Shown here: in pieces, positions 42,231 through 53,964 of the stretch | How the letters are laid out: every line of letters starts with the position of its first letter | Position numbering within the stretch: position 1 is the first letter of the stretch | Assembly (NCBI GenBank): GCA_964036315.1 | Contig: OZ038487.1 | Location: 54,608,909 to 54,672,908, forward strand | Length of the DNA stretch: 64,000 nt | Source of the DNA: Acanthosepion esculentum | Taxonomy: Eukaryota > Mollusca > Cephalopoda > Sepiida > Sepiidae | Direction of reading: 5' to 3' | The notes under the pieces: generated by a model | Seen by the model: the letters and a program-made list of their open reading frames with translations, nothing else | The model's database searches: none | What the model was told of the DNA's origin: nothing | Made by a program: the position numbers and the translations under genes

Positions 42231-42559
42231 GAATGATAGCCTAAAACCAGATTAACGAAAACATCAATACTAAAAATGTTCAATTCTTTTGGGAAGAAAT
42301 AACAAAACAGAAATGAGAAAGCTGAGCGATTGTTTTCTGACCTCTTTCTTTGAAAAAACGTGACCTTTCATTTTGGTGAACATTTGCCTATGTCGCAGGT
42401 TTTTCGTTTTTAAGGTGATTATTTTCTCACACTTCAATTCGAAAAAAAAATTTTGCCTTTTGAAGTTGAGTCCATTCCACTCGAAAAATACCTGTCGATG
42501 ATAATACTAAGACTTTGGGGGTATTTTTTTTAATCAAACAGAAATTTTTTTTTTTTTAG

Positions 42560-42594
42560 AGAATAATTCTGAAAATGGAATTGCATTTATGCAG
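42560..42594 (+). other. Candidate 35-bp micro-exon
   Basis: Preceded by a run of T and TTAG, followed by GTGAAT. With 41269-41317 the total is 84 bp, divisible by three, and the joined phase is open: (M)ENNSENGIAFMQ. No repeat match. The donor is weaker than that of the first candidate. Treat as a hypothesis. Confidence 0.2.
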
Positions 42595-43429
42595 GTGAAT
42601 TTTTTTTTACTTATATATTTTTCAAATAATTTTATTTTTTACCTAGGGTGATAACATTGCATAGATATTGAGTACATATAAAATGAAAAATATAAATGTA
42701 TATAGGTATGCAAGATTAAGGCATCATTATTTAGGAATCTTCAAATTTCATTTTTTTCTGATTTTGTTTCCAATGTTTCTTAGCATTCATTTATTTCACA
42801 TTTGAAATCTTAACAGTTGTTCTCTGTACAGAGATGGGCATGATTTTTTTAGATTATTTTTTGGAGGTCATATTCTATATACCTCAATTATGTTTTATTT
42901 GACCCTTAATATTCTAGAACAAGAAGAAAGAATGAAGCCATTATGCCTTTGTTTTCAGCATCATATATCCTCGCAAGTGAAACTAGAAAATAATTTCAGA
43001 AGCTAAATTTTACATTTGGATAAACTTCAGTAGTATTACATTAAATACATCAGTCAGGGTTTCAATCTCAGCTACTTCCATAGTTTGGGAAACTATAACT
43101 GTGAAACTGCCAAGATTAAAATTTAAATTTGAAAATTCTTAGCTCTGAAGTTTTTCTATTTTTTAAAATATGGCTGACAAATGTTATATATCTTCTTTTA
43201 TGTGGATGAATATGGCATCCCACAACTTCCTGTTTTTTATTGTACAGATCTATGATTGTTGCAGTTAGTAACTTTCTGGGAAAGGATGTGGACAAACACC
43301 TTTCCACTGCCTGACCCACTTCTCAAAATCTAACCAAATGATCAGGCATCAGATTTTCATTTTTGTTTTTTTTGGTCAAGCTGAGAAATTTATAATCCTA
43401 TGTATAATATACATCAGACAGGGGTAATT
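42595..43429. other. No recognised feature
   Basis: AT-rich, apparently unique. Nothing supported. Confidence 0.5.
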
Positions 43430-43505
43430 TTTTTTTTACTTTAGTTTAGCCAATACAAAGCCTAAGAGCCACTCAAGGTAGAGGGTTATTGAGAGAGATT
43501 GTTGT
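43430..43505 (-). mobile_element. LINE-A-like 3' fragment, minus strand
   Basis: TAGCCAATACAAAGCCTAAG then AGCCACTCAAGG resembles the tail of 13560-13640 and, in plus orientation, 62080-62140. Non-coding. Confidence 0.45.
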
Positions 43506-43936
43506 AAAGGTTGGGGAAGGAAGAAGTGAGAAGTGCATGCTTTTCAGCATAAATCACAATATTTAGACACTGCTCTAAGATATATTTATCCTCCAGAGGT
43601 GTGGGTATTTTTGTATATTCTAATATCTTATTCAGAATTAAATATAACAGATTTCAATTGCTTGCTTCCAATATGGAATTGGAAAGTTGGCTAAATGGTG
43701 AACAGCAAATAAAATGCAATTGGTGAATCAAGTTCAAATTCTGGCTGAGTTAGACAGTATTTCTTCCTTCTATGGTTACATGGACCATATATTATGAAAT
43801 GAACTAAGTCTGACAGTTATTTTAATATATTCATTGTTTATACGTTATTTTTATAGATACAAATATTTAAGTAAATGCTCTGTTTATAATAAACATTTAC
43901 CGGCCTGAATGTCTGAGAAATTTCATAGAAAATATG

Positions 43937-44025
43937 TCCTCTGACAGGAATCGAACCTGTATCCTACACGGAACTATCATATAGCCTGAATAGCCTGACA
44001 TACTATACCATTTAGCTACAGAGGA
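43937..44025 (-). tRNA. tRNA-like sequence, probably pseudogene or SINE head
   Basis: Minus strand, 89 nt. A perfect 7-bp acceptor stem (TCCTCTG/CAGAGGA) and a perfect 5-bp T stem with TTCGATT loop (ACAGG...CCTGT) are kept. The D arm is plausible (GCTAAATGGTATAGT). Between D and T arms are 41 nt, too many, with a direct duplication TCAGGCTAT TCAGGCTAT, and no 5-bp/7-nt anticodon arm can be drawn with confidence. The anticodon is therefore not assigned. Confidence 0.5.
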
Positions 44026-44548
44026 AGCATCTAGTTAGCAAGATTGAATTATTGCTTTTAAACTACAAATTTCCCATGAAAAAAATTCCTCATTATGTGT
44101 CCCAGAATTTTTAACTGATTTTTTCTGATCCCAAGCATAAGTATCCTATTTGTCCTCATTTTCCTTAAAGGTTTTCTCATTGACGTTTTATGAAGTTGCA
44201 CTTCATTTTTTAAAGAAAATTTTGTATGCTGAGTTTGCTTATTTTACAAAAAATTCTCTTATACCCTGAATTTTTTAGATTCTTAGTTTTCTATTTTAAA
44301 AGCACCATTTTGTTTTTAGTATTCATTTTTTTACTAACATTTTTTAATCTTATTTTTATTGATATTTTTCTCCATAATAAGTAAAAATTTATGAAATCTG
44401 AATCTAATAATCGGCATGATAAGTTTAGTTAATCATAATAATAGTCTTAAGCTGTGTGAATTTCATAGGGAAAGTTATCTCCTTAATACAAATTATAATA
44501 ATAAAATGCCAAAAATTTACTAAGATATAATAATTAAGTATATAATAA

Positions 44549-44598
<50 letters not shown>

Positions 44599-46359
44599 AC
44601 TACATACATACATATATATATATATATATTTTGTATGTAACAATTGAGGAGCTGTGTGCAAAATAATGATGATCAACCTGTTGCCATGCTAACTTAGTCA
44701 TGGTGATATAATATGCTACAGATATCATCAAGAAAGCTTTGCTATTTTAGAAATTCATTCTCAACTTAAAAAATTATAATTAAAAAAAGATGGTGGGGGT
44801 ACATTTATTGTAATAATTCATAAGTTATCAATTTTTTTTATTCACACTACATCCTTAATTCATATTATTTATGATAGCAATTAAAAGCTTATATACAATT
44901 AAATAATTGGATAGTTTTAATGCAGTTTTTATGTTATGATTCAGAGCATATCTTGTGGAATTTGGTAATAGCTTGAGAAAAAACAAATGAATTTAAACAA
45001 AAATATCTGATATTACATTGCTCTTAGTAGGACAACATATAAGCAGACTCTGAAATTACAGATTGGAAGGTCTGAGTAATCCTTGACAGTCCATAGATTC
45101 AAAGTTTACACAAAAAATATTGTGCATTGGGAATTTTTGAAGTAAACATAATTTTCGTTGTAAATATGTAACATTAATAAGCATAATATATGAATATCTT
45201 GCCTTAGGTGTTTATAAATTGTTGTTAACGTAAATAACTGAACAGTGTACAAACTATTTTAAATTACAAAATTGTACTTGGATTACTTACAAAATAATAT
45301 ATATAGCGTCAATTTAGACAGCACAGATGCTCTAGTTATATAATAATTCTAATCATTATAATAAAATAATTTATATTATGATAATAAAAATATTACATTT
45401 ATATAATAATTATTTAATGCAAAAAATTATTATAAGTACATTGTAATTCTAATCATTATAATCATTGATAATTATTAATTTATTTCTTTAAACTTTTGTC
45501 TATTATATAATTATTATATATTTTGATTATTACAAATAATATAGTTTAGATTTCTAAAGCAGCATCATTATTATACATTTTTTTAAAGAAATTGTATTCT
45601 TGGCAATTGGGTTCAGGTTATTGGCAGATATATCTTTGTTCTTTGTAAAAGAGATAGACAGATTTGAACCCTGAAATTAATTGAGTCTTTGAACCATCTA
45701 CACGGAATTGTCGGTTTTGTTGCCATTATTATTATGATTGCATAAACATCATCTACCTAGGACTTCTGATGAGGTCCTAATGTATCATTGTGTGTGTATA
45801 TGGTTATTACTTTTTCTTTACTTGCACATCGTTCTTTTTGATGAATATAATATGCAAAAGGTCATTTCTAAGTCTTCTCAATGACAAACACGGAAAATGT
45901 TCCATCTCGAATGTTTTTGAAAACTTTGATAAACAGGAAAGCAAGAAACCAAAAGAAAAGCTTTTCCATAAAAAAAAAATCCTGTATGTTTTGATCTGAC
46001 AGGTCAGTTTAATATTTTATCTATCTATTTCGGGAAGTTTATATTATCCGACAGATACATGGATGGAGAAGGGTAAGAAATAGATAATTATAATTTTGTT
46101 GGTATATTTTTATTTCCCTGGGACATATTAAGCATGGCAAATAAAAATAATGTTGATAATGGTATTGTGCCCAGTTGCATGAAATACAATAACATGCAAA
46201 CATTGTTATTATGCCATTATGTCAATAATAATAGGATTATAATGATTAAATAGTAAGGACAATATTTGCAACCCATAACATAAATGGTTTAATATAACCC
46301 ATAATATAGTATAAACCATAAATGGCATAATATAACCCATAATGTAAATGGCATAATAA
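44026..46359. other. AT-rich DNA with microsatellites, no gene called
   Basis: (AT)n at 44550-44596 and 44611-44630. 45330-45560 is a patchwork of TAATTATTAT-like words. The frame 45790-45999 has a protein-like lysine-rich end (NVFENFDKQESKKPKEKLFH) after an AAAAG/G that could be an acceptor, but no homology is recognised. I do not call it. Confidence 0.45.
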
Positions 46360-46575
46360 TATGAGGATGTGCAATTAGCACAATGGCTACTTGCACAGAA
46401 AGTGGAATCAAAGATGAGAGTTTATATTCCTGTCTTGTACATTGCTTTCACTTTTGCACAAATTCCATTAGAAAAAGCATGAATCCATCTCTTCTTCCCT
46501 CTACTATGGGTTAAATAGCAGGGTAGACAGGACTCTGTAGCTTTGATTGACAACCAGTCTAAAACAAGAAGTTAA
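46360..46575 (+). mobile_element. SINE-1, plus copy (diverged)
   Basis: Head GTGCAATTAGCACAATGGC is altered from the usual. Then GAGAGTTTATATTCCTGTC (B-box area), CATGAATCCATCTCTTC, ACTATGGGTTAAATAGCAGG and TTGACAACCAGTCTA, in SINE-1 order. Confidence 0.6.
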
Positions 46576-46589
46576 ACAGTTCTGAGTGG

Positions 46590-46740
46590 AACTTCCTCTT
46601 TACTAATGGAATATGAAGGGAATGAAGATGAGTTGACCATGTGAATGTAGCATGGCAGATCCTAGCTGTGAAGATCTGAACTGGTGGAAATAAGAAATAT
46701 AGCTCATCTGAACATTTGCCATGAAAAATGTGATAGAAAA
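46590..46740 (-). mobile_element. LINE-A-related fragment
   Basis: Resembles 18940-19085 and 13790-13870 (GAATATGAAGGGAATG, GATCTGAACTGGTGGAA). Coding remnants are not readable here. Confidence 0.4.
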
Positions 46741-47424
46741 AAATGTTGCTAACCTCTCACTACTCTGTGATGAAGGAGTTGTAGGGGTGGAAAATACTTT
46801 TGTATTTGCTGATCTGCAGTGGGTGTTTCATTAACCTGACCTTGTTATGAAACTTGGCATCAGTAAATATCAATAAAGGTTGTTATTTTGAATACTTTTT
46901 TGTTCTAATCATAAAGTACACTTTTCAAATGATCTAAATAGAGTACATACAAGCAGAAATAAAGTTGATAAAAATACTTGTTTAAATTTAAAAGAGGACA
47001 AAATGAAGACAAGGTATGACTTTCAAAATGGAGGATATTTGGATGGTTAACAAGTGAAGTTAATGAAGATGTTAATGTCCTTTGATGTTGCTGAACATGC
47101 TGAGATAAAAAGTTGATAGTGTGGAAAGCATTTGAAAGTGGAAATGATATTTTAATTATAAGCTAAAAGTTATATGTGTTGACAATGTAGGTGCTGAGTA
47201 TCAACATATTTCTTGCTGGTGTACATACAGGAAAATTTTTAGTTATTAGTTCTTTTTGGCATTAGTATTGCTACTAACAATAGATGAGTATTTTGGGTGA
47301 GATTTATAAGTTTTCAGGAGGTCTGTGTATGCATTTTATTGATTGTTACTTTGTTGACATTTGGTGTTGGTTATTTCTTGTCTCTTTTGATTAGCTGGGA
47401 TTAAAAGAATACATAAAAAAAGTA
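46741..47424. other. No recognised feature
   Basis: Nothing supported. Confidence 0.5.
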
Positions 47425-47545
47425 GTGGTGTTGGTGTTAGTATTTTTAGTGATGATGCTAATGTTAATGGCAATGATGATGACAATAGTATTGGTGATGG
47501 TGCTGCTGATGTTAGTGTTGATGATAGTACTAGTGATTAATATAG
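47425..47545. repeat. Imperfect (GTT/GAT) triplet tract
   Basis: Degenerate trinucleotide DNA (GTGATGATG, GTTGGTGTTAG). The Met/Val/Leu-rich frame is repeat-derived. Confidence 0.75.
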
Positions 47546-48075
47546 TGAAGAATAAATCTAAAATGTTAATATCCCTCTTGGAGACATGCCTGATACTTGT
47601 GTTCAGTTTTTTTTAATATTTTTAATTGTTCCCATGTCTCAGACCATTTTGTGACCTTCTTCGGGTATAATACCTGTATGAAACAAGTCCCTTTTTTTCT
47701 CCAGTAGTGTAAAGAATAGATAAAAAGAAAAGAAAGAAAAACACTGCAAACAATAAGAATCTCACAGAACTAAGAATGAGTTTAGTTGTTTGACAGATAA
47801 TGTCTATCATTCAAAGAGATTATCAGATATATATTTTTTGCTTTCTTTTATTACCTGAACAGATGGAAAAAAATATCTGATTAAAGCCAACTTGACTGGC
47901 TTTTATCTAATCTTGTTATATCAAGATCAATGAGAATCAGTCTGCATTTTCTATCAGCAGAACTAGAATCAAAGATAGAATAGACCCGTTAATTTCAAAA
48001 CTAACACTCTATTTTAAATATTTTAATAGGAATTAAATTAATTCTTAATTTATTGTTATATCTGTAATTAACATT
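47546..48075. other. No recognised feature
   Basis: Nothing supported. Confidence 0.5.
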
Positions 48076-48325
48076 AAGACAATGAAATCAGGCATAGCTG
48101 ATCATGTATGGAGAAAAAAGTCACCAACTCCTGTGGAATGAATTAAAAATACTAAACAGAGAAGAAAACTGGAGAGTCAGATGTCTGAAAGAATCCACAC
48201 ATATACTAGGCTATGAGAACCACCTTAGTAGGCCTAGCATAAAGATAAATACAATATGGGAGTCATTAATAAAGAGAAATGACAGCAAGGCTTCAACAGG
48301 AGCATTAGAAAGACAAGCCTCAGTG
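48076..48325 (+). mobile_element. Penelope-like GIY-YIG C-terminal fragment
   Basis: A frame beginning before 48104 gives SGIADHVW, then, after a frameshift near 48115, EKSHQLLWNELKILNREENW and RVRCLKESTHILGYENHL, then SRPSIKINTIWESLI. This order is that of the C-terminal half of Penelope-type GIY-YIG domains (SG.A.H...W......L..E..W..R..KE...I.......SRPS.E....W.PL). The forward frame 48104-48481 is a fusion of this with downstream non-homologous codons. Confidence 0.65.
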
Positions 48326-48599
48326 AATGCATTCAATCATGTGAAACAACAGTTTCACTGCAGGCAGATTAATTTACAGCTTCAAGTTCTGCACTCAAAA
48401 CACTATATCACAAAATTAATGAAGCAAAACTTTAATTCAAAAATATGTAACTGTGAGTTCAATCCCTGGGCCATGCAGTGAAAACAAGGCAGGTAATAAC
48501 TAAGCCTTGTTAAATAAGAACTAGATAAGATATTTCTAGTTATGGTCAGTAGGATGAAAACAATCTATATAGATTAAATAAAGGAGTCATTTTGGAATT

Positions 48600-48740
48600 C
48601 CCTGAAGGTTACCCAGATCAACAAACACTGGAGTCACAATGGCTGAAATTTTGTGAAACAACAACAAAGATCAGGACAATAGTCTGCACGTAAATAATGT
48701 AACTAATGATAACTCCTCATCCCAGAAATTCAGACAGAAA
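48600..48740 (+). mobile_element. SINE-2 body fragment, plus strand
   Basis: ACAATGGCTGAAATTTTGTG, AACAACAACAAAGATCAGGA, then ACTCCTCATCCCAGAAATTC matches the 3' body of SINE-2 on the opposite strand at 54570-54700. No head. Confidence 0.5.
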
Positions 48741-48751
48741 GTAATTTATTC

Positions 48752-48818
48752 TGTTGGAGCAACTCACCAGGGTGTCCAGCTATAGCTGGGCTTGACACCC
48801 TGGTGAGATGCTCCAACA
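48752..48818. repeat. 25-bp inverted repeat, 17-nt loop
   Basis: TGTTGGAGCAACTCACCAGG (48752 onward to GTGTC) pairs with GACACCCTGGTGAGATGCTCCAACA (48794-48818) with one mismatch. The loop contains AGCTATAGCT. GC-richer than its surroundings. It could be a tiny MITE, an hpRNA-like precursor or a repair scar. Confidence 0.85.
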
Positions 48819-49034
48819 AAGAAACACAAAATAGGGTGTGAATTAAACCTCATCACAGGTTTATATGAAGAAACCATTTATTTAACACAATTAAACAAAA
48901 GTCAAAAACAAACTATGTATACAAAATGTTATAAGATTGAATGTACTTACAGACATATTTCTTTTGTGGTAATTACTACTCAGTCAGTTATGTGCCATGC
49001 GGGATACATGCATCTTTCGATACCTGACTTATGA

Positions 49035-49290
49035 AGAAGATTTTTTCTAACAGTAAGTTGCCATTTCTTTCTGCAGTAGACCAGTTGCCATCCAAGGCTA
49101 TAGAACTTGGTCTGTCTTCCTATTTACCTGTAGCTGGGGGGAGAAGAAGAAGAGGATTCACACCTTTCCCAAGGGTATTAGCACATAAGTGAATGTTATG
49201 GATTTGAATGGAATCCAAACTCGGCTCTCCGATTCATCAATCCGAGCTGCTATCCATTACTCCACCATGCCTCTTCTACTACAGTTTCAT
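49035..49290 (-). mobile_element. SINE-1, minus copy (well preserved)
   Basis: Reads on the minus strand GAGGCATGGTGGAGTAATGG ATAGCAGCTCGGATTGATG..., with a GGAGAGCCGAGTTTGGATTCC B-box area. The body CCTTGGGAAAGGTGTGAATC, TAGCCTTGGATGGCAACTGG and CTGCAGAAAGAAATGGCAAC follows. Order and spacing as in 62431-62700. The T-rich end near 49035 corresponds to the 3' side. Confidence 0.8.
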
Positions 49291-49764
49291 AATCTAACAA
49301 AACATACTAAACTAAGTTCTACGCATTAGAAAGAGCTGCAAAGGTGCTTTTAACTTATGTACACATGTTATTCTTTAGCTCTTATGTCCTCAACTAGGAT
49401 TTGGATGAACTCATGTGATCAGCTTTGGCAGCAAAATGTGAGCTGCTTTGATATTTCATGTTCCTACAATTCATTTATTTTTAATTTATATTTATGAACA
49501 TTGAATATAATTTTATTCAATATTAATTTTAGCATATCTTTCATTTTATTATTGTTTCCTTCTTGTCTCAGTACTGAAGAGTCTCCTTGGCCAAACTTGT
49601 AAAACATTTTCGAAATGCTAAAGATGAAAATTCAAACCTTCTCAGGGAGTATTTCTCTACATCTAATCTATACTGGTTGCTTAACATTCATAGAATGTAA
49701 AACAATGTTGATAAAAAAAAAGAAAAGTAAGATGAGAAAATGAATGAAAAGCAAGGCAATAAAG
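49291..49764. other. No recognised feature
   Basis: Nothing supported. Confidence 0.5.
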
Positions 49765-50110
49765 CCACTAAGACTCCGGGAGTTATTGAGTGTGAAAGAA
49801 TATAAGAAAAGGAAAATTCTTATTAAGGAGTGCGAAGAATAAAAGAACAGGAATTAAGAAGACAGAAGATGCAAGATACAATTGATATTGCATTTAAAAT
49901 TTTGAAGATCAAACTTGAGTGAAAAGATCAGGTGAGAGTTCCACAAGTATGAAAGAAGAAACTGATAGCACAGAACTTACTTTTACATCTAGCCATTTCA
50001 ACTGGAAAAATGATGAGACCTAACTGCCAATCTAGTACTGAAGATGAATGCTCATCAGAATAATTACCATGAAAATATTTATTGAAAAGTCATAGGGAAG
50101 CTACATTATA
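49765..50110 (-). mobile_element. LINE-A C-terminus and UTR, minus strand
   Basis: Minus frames give NKYFHGNYSDEHSSSVLD, then FPVEMARCKSKF, then FFHTCGTLT (LWNSLP-equivalent damaged). The UTR (49765-49900) follows, ending at GCAAGGCAATAAAGCC. Colinear with 29870-30185 on the other strand. Confidence 0.7.
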
Positions 50111-50179
50111 GTGGTGGTAAAGTGAGATGTCAGTTGAGGGCCAACAACATTGCAGATATATAGTTGGGTATATCTGCAA

Positions 50180-50505
50180 TGTATATACCCAAGTGGGCAG
50201 GTAGAACAAGTGGTTAGAATATTAGTATTCCTGCTGGGTTCAGACCTCACGAGGGTCAATTTATTGGGGAGTTAATTTTTGATGATTTAAGATTATCTGA
50301 TTGGGGAGATGATCCCAACTTGTAGCACTGTTTGGATGTACCTGAAAACCATAGTATGAGTTGACACAAGTCTTGTAAATGAAATTGGGTTGGCAAAACT
50401 GTTCAGAAACCGTTGATGGTTGTGCTAGGTTTGAACATTCTGGCTCTCTTCACATTGCTGATCATGCCAGATTATACGTTCTCTCCCAGGAATAAATCAG
50501 CTTAA
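50180..50505 (+). mobile_element. SINE-4 (tRNA-like head), plus copy
   Basis: Head AGTGGGCAGGTAGAACAAGT GGTTAG... (A-box type) with TGGGTTCAGACCTC (B-box type) at about 50238-50251. The body continues ATTATCTGATTGG, CATAGTATGAGTTGAC, GGTTGGCAAAACTGTTCAG. A body fragment recurs inverted at 52150-52220. Confidence 0.6.
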
Positions 50506-50789
50506 ATTCAGTATAAACCACAGAAAAAAACAAAAATGTACCTGAACGCCTGTCTCCAATGGAGGTGAACTATCCACCCTAGCAGATGGGCATACTTGGA
50601 TACAAAAGGCTAGCTATACCATAGCAACCTAAAAAGTGTGTTCTTTTGCCATTAAAAGACTTATTTTAATGCCATGTCTTTTCATGACCCCTTGTGATTA
50701 TAGCTATCCACAGACTCCTTTCCTTTATTATCTACAAATTTCTATGGCTCTTAATTAAGACCAACCTTCTTTGAACTTTGGGCATTGGT

Positions 50790-51115
50790 GCTACAGAACT
50801 GCACTAAATAACCCAAAACACCTCACTTGAAGACTTTCAATTGTGGCAACAACTAAAATGGATAGCATGTGTAAATCAAAGTGAAAATAATGACATAATC
50901 AAGATGCTGATGTTCCACACTACTTCAAATAAAAGTTTAGGAAGGAAACCCTTTATTAATAATGGAACAAGCCATAACAGCTGGTGGACTTGAGAAACTA
51001 TTTTACCTGAAAAATTGTTTTAAGAGAAAGATTTTATAAATTTCATCTACAAGTAATACTTTCTGCTCAGTCAATGAATGCTGAATGTTTCCTTATAAGG
51101 AAATGGCTAATATTA
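50790..51115 (-). repeat. Dispersed repeat Y, minus copy
   Basis: AATAACCCAAAACACCTCAC, ATAATGACATAATCAAGATG, AGTTTAGGAAGGAAACC, TTTTAAGAGAAAGATTTTAT and GTCAATGAATGCTGAATG follow the order of 36360-36880. It has no LTR insert. Confidence 0.7.
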
Positions 51116-51189
51116 CAATTATGATTACCATAACTTGAATTCAAAGTAATCTTTTTCTTCCTGTAACTAAAACTTCTGACCGATCTACA

Positions 51190-51240
51190 CTGTTATTTAA
51201 CCCATAGTTAGGGGAAGAAGGGATGTATTCATCCAAAGAA
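51190..51240 (-). mobile_element. SINE-1 body scrap
   Basis: ATTTAACCCATAGTTAGGGG then GAAGGGATGTATTCATCC is the complement of the SINE-1 body (GATGAATACATCCC...CTATGGGTTAAAT). Confidence 0.45.
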
Positions 51241-52574
51241 ATTGATGTTAGATCACAAACAATAAAGAATTCCATTATATTATTTATTTCCAGAGAACCA
51301 AGTCATAGTTTCCAAGTACTGCTCCAAATGACAAAAAGCAATTGATGAAAAAATCTCTGGAATTAGTTTAGAGAAAGGCATAATAATCCATCAAAATAAT
51401 GCTTGATCACATTTCTTTGTTGACTGGTGAATTCAAGAGATGAGCAGGTTCCCAGTCAACCTGCAACAGTTTTCACTCAAATATTACACTTTTCAGAATA
51501 TCATTTAATCTAATCTGCAGAGAATTCCTGTATTGAAAAATATGCAAATGGTATGTAGATTCATTTCTTGCTGAGAAAGATTAAAGGTTATTTGGGGATG
51601 GAATTATGGACATATTTAGCATTTCACCCAACTAACTGATGTAATCACCTATTTATGATTTTAAATTAATTTAATCAATTTAAAATGCTAATTAAGTATT
51701 AAATTAATTTAATAATGTAAATTAAAAATTATTTTATTTTTACTTAAAAAACAGAAATGTGTGCGCTACTCACTAATGCAGGTTATACAAGATAAATATT
51801 ATATGAAGAAAATCAAGGAATTCACTAGAAAATAAAATAATTGTTTTTTTTGTGTAATTTGTTTTGAAAATATAAACAAAAAAGGTTATTTATTGAAACT
51901 GAAAAAAAAATGTTTTGATACAGCCATACAGTTAGTTTAAAAGATGAATGAAGTCTTAAGACAAATAGGCTATCATCTTCAAGTTTGCAGCTTTCAATGA
52001 ATTCTTTCAATTGTGGAGATCCAAGTTTCTGTGGTCCTATAAATGCAGTATTTTCTGTATCAAACTAAAAGCTGCTGAATTAATGCCCTTCATGTGTCTC
52101 AAAGAGAAATGAAAATTTAAAACTTTGGTGGTTGTTGATGGTTGTGCTAGTAAAATCACCAGTGGCTTTTGAACAGTTTTGCCAACTAATTTCACTCACA
52201 AAACTTAGGCCGAACTCATACTATCGTTTTTCAGGCATTTTTTTTTATACATGTCTCATGAAATATTATGGACAAGAAATATTTTTGAATCATTTTGTTA
52301 TATCCTTACAGTTTCTCTTTTTCAAGGCTTAAACATGTGAAGAAATTGTATATCATATTGTCTCAAGTGATTTTAGCTAATACTTTGAACATTTCAAGGG
52401 GGGAGGTTTATTTTTGAAGAAATGAGAATTAATATATGTTAACAATTCTCATTCCACAAAAAAAAAAAACATTTTCTAAAGCTTATTTTGAGGTTATTTA
52501 AAGCTAGAAAATATTTTTCGATTTTAATAATTTTTTGGAGATAATAATGGTTTAGTGATGCAAGCCTTACAAAT
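51241..52574. other. AT-rich DNA; one inverted SINE-4 scrap
   Basis: 52150-52220 is the complement of SINE-4 body 50350-50425 (CAGTTTTGCCAACTAATTTC, CTCATACTAT). 51655-51740 is a TTAATT-rich stretch. Otherwise nothing seen. Confidence 0.5.
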
Positions 52575-52760
52575 TAACCCATAGCTGGGGGGGGGAGAGG
52601 TGGATTTATACCCTTCTGAATGGTATTTGCATGTAAGTGAATATAGTGAAACCAACAGAAATTGGAACTCTGCTCTCCAATTAACAATTCTGTGCCATTA
52701 TCCATTATACCAACCAACCACACATCTACCTTTACAGCAACTGATATTCCCAAGCAATCA
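52575..52760 (-). mobile_element. SINE-1, minus copy
   Basis: Minus strand: GGTATAATGGATAATGGC, then GGAGAGCAGAGTTCCAATTT, then GTGAATATAGTG complement, and the body GGTATAAATCCACCTCTC with CAGCTATGGGTTAATT. The adjacent GGTTGGTTGGTATAATGG head is slightly altered. The frame at 52574-52765 is not a gene. Confidence 0.7.
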
Positions 52761-53360
52761 CTCATCTAGGTACTGACTTGACTTGAAGTTGCTTAACTTT
52801 GGTGATTGTATGGGAACCAATGTTTCAGTGTTAAAAATGGCTAAAAAGCCAGCCAAAAGCACTTGGGACAATAGACATATTACACACAGATGCTGCAATA
52901 AATTTTCCATAATATGTGAAGCATTTATATAGACATATATATGTTGTCAAATATATATGCATTAGTAAGATATAAAGGTAGATATTTAGAATAAGGACAA
53001 AGTCAATTCACATACATATATACGTAATAAATAATAAATATTTGTAATTCTGAGTGAGTCTACATCAGAAATTTTCAATATACAAGCTTTTTACAATGAA
53101 ATCCTCATCAACCACATGTTGATATACAAGTAAATCTGTGTTTCAGCTTGTTATGAAAGTACACAGCCAATCCCATATCAACTGTTAACAAATTCCAGAT
53201 ATGGTAATAATACCCTTGTGTTAATCCTTTTCTCTTTTGGGAGGCTATCGTTACTTCAACATCCTATCGTTCATGTCTGAAATCTGTCTCAGACACTCTT
53301 GCATGTTGGAGATTATTAGAAAATTCCAGAAATGAGAAAAACAGAACAATTGTTCTTTTA

Positions 53361-53393
<33 letters not shown>

Positions 53394-53527
53394 GTTTTGT
53401 TTGATTTTTTCCCCACTTTTGTTCCTTCATACTAAATCAAATATATTTTCTGAATTCCCTGAAGTCTCAGCAAGGTTTTTATGATGGGAATCTCATCTTC
53501 AATAAAAAGCTTTCTGTAGACGCATGC

Positions 53528-53529
<2 letters not shown>
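52761..53529. other. No gene; (AT)n microsatellite
   Basis: (AT)n at 53362-53391. 53060-53260 looks unique. Nothing supported. Confidence 0.5.
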
Positions 53530-53594
<65 letters not shown>

Positions 53595-53714
53595 CATTTT
53601 TCATCTATATTCTTATATATAAAAGTGTATGTATTTATATCTTCAAAAATATTTCAAATATATTAATATATATAATGTCAATATGTAAAAATATATTTAC
53701 ATGTTATATATAAG

Positions 53715-53750
<36 letters not shown>
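53530..53750. repeat. AT/AC microsatellite cluster
   Basis: (AT)n(AC)n at 53530-53595 and (AT)n at 53717-53748, with degenerate TATA-rich DNA between them. Confidence 0.95.
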
Positions 53751-53751
<1 letters not shown>

Positions 53752-53964
53752 CAGTGGTCAAACATATAAATATCATACATATATGAGAGACCTATCCACA
53801 TTACCTCTAAATATGCATAAAAATACAAAGCAGATTTATAAAGGTAAATGATAAATGTAAACTGGTAAATGTTGCTTTTTCAGATAAAATAAACCAAAAA
53901 ATTCTTCAGGGAGACAAAGTTTATTAGGGCAGAAATTTTCATCATAATAACCAAACATGTATGA

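Noticed and set aside
42942..42977. Third candidate exon of 18 bp after TTTGTTTTCAG
   Set aside because: Too short and no other support. Such sites are expected by chance in T-rich DNA.
43937..44025. Functional tRNA gene
   Set aside because: No anticodon arm can be drawn, and the D-T interval is too long with a tandem duplication.
45790..45999. Possible terminal coding exon (lysine-rich end)
   Set aside because: No homology recognised and only a weak acceptor. Mentioned in the region entry but not called.
47425..47616. Met/Val/Leu-rich frame like a transmembrane peptide
   Set aside because: Made by an imperfect triplet tract.
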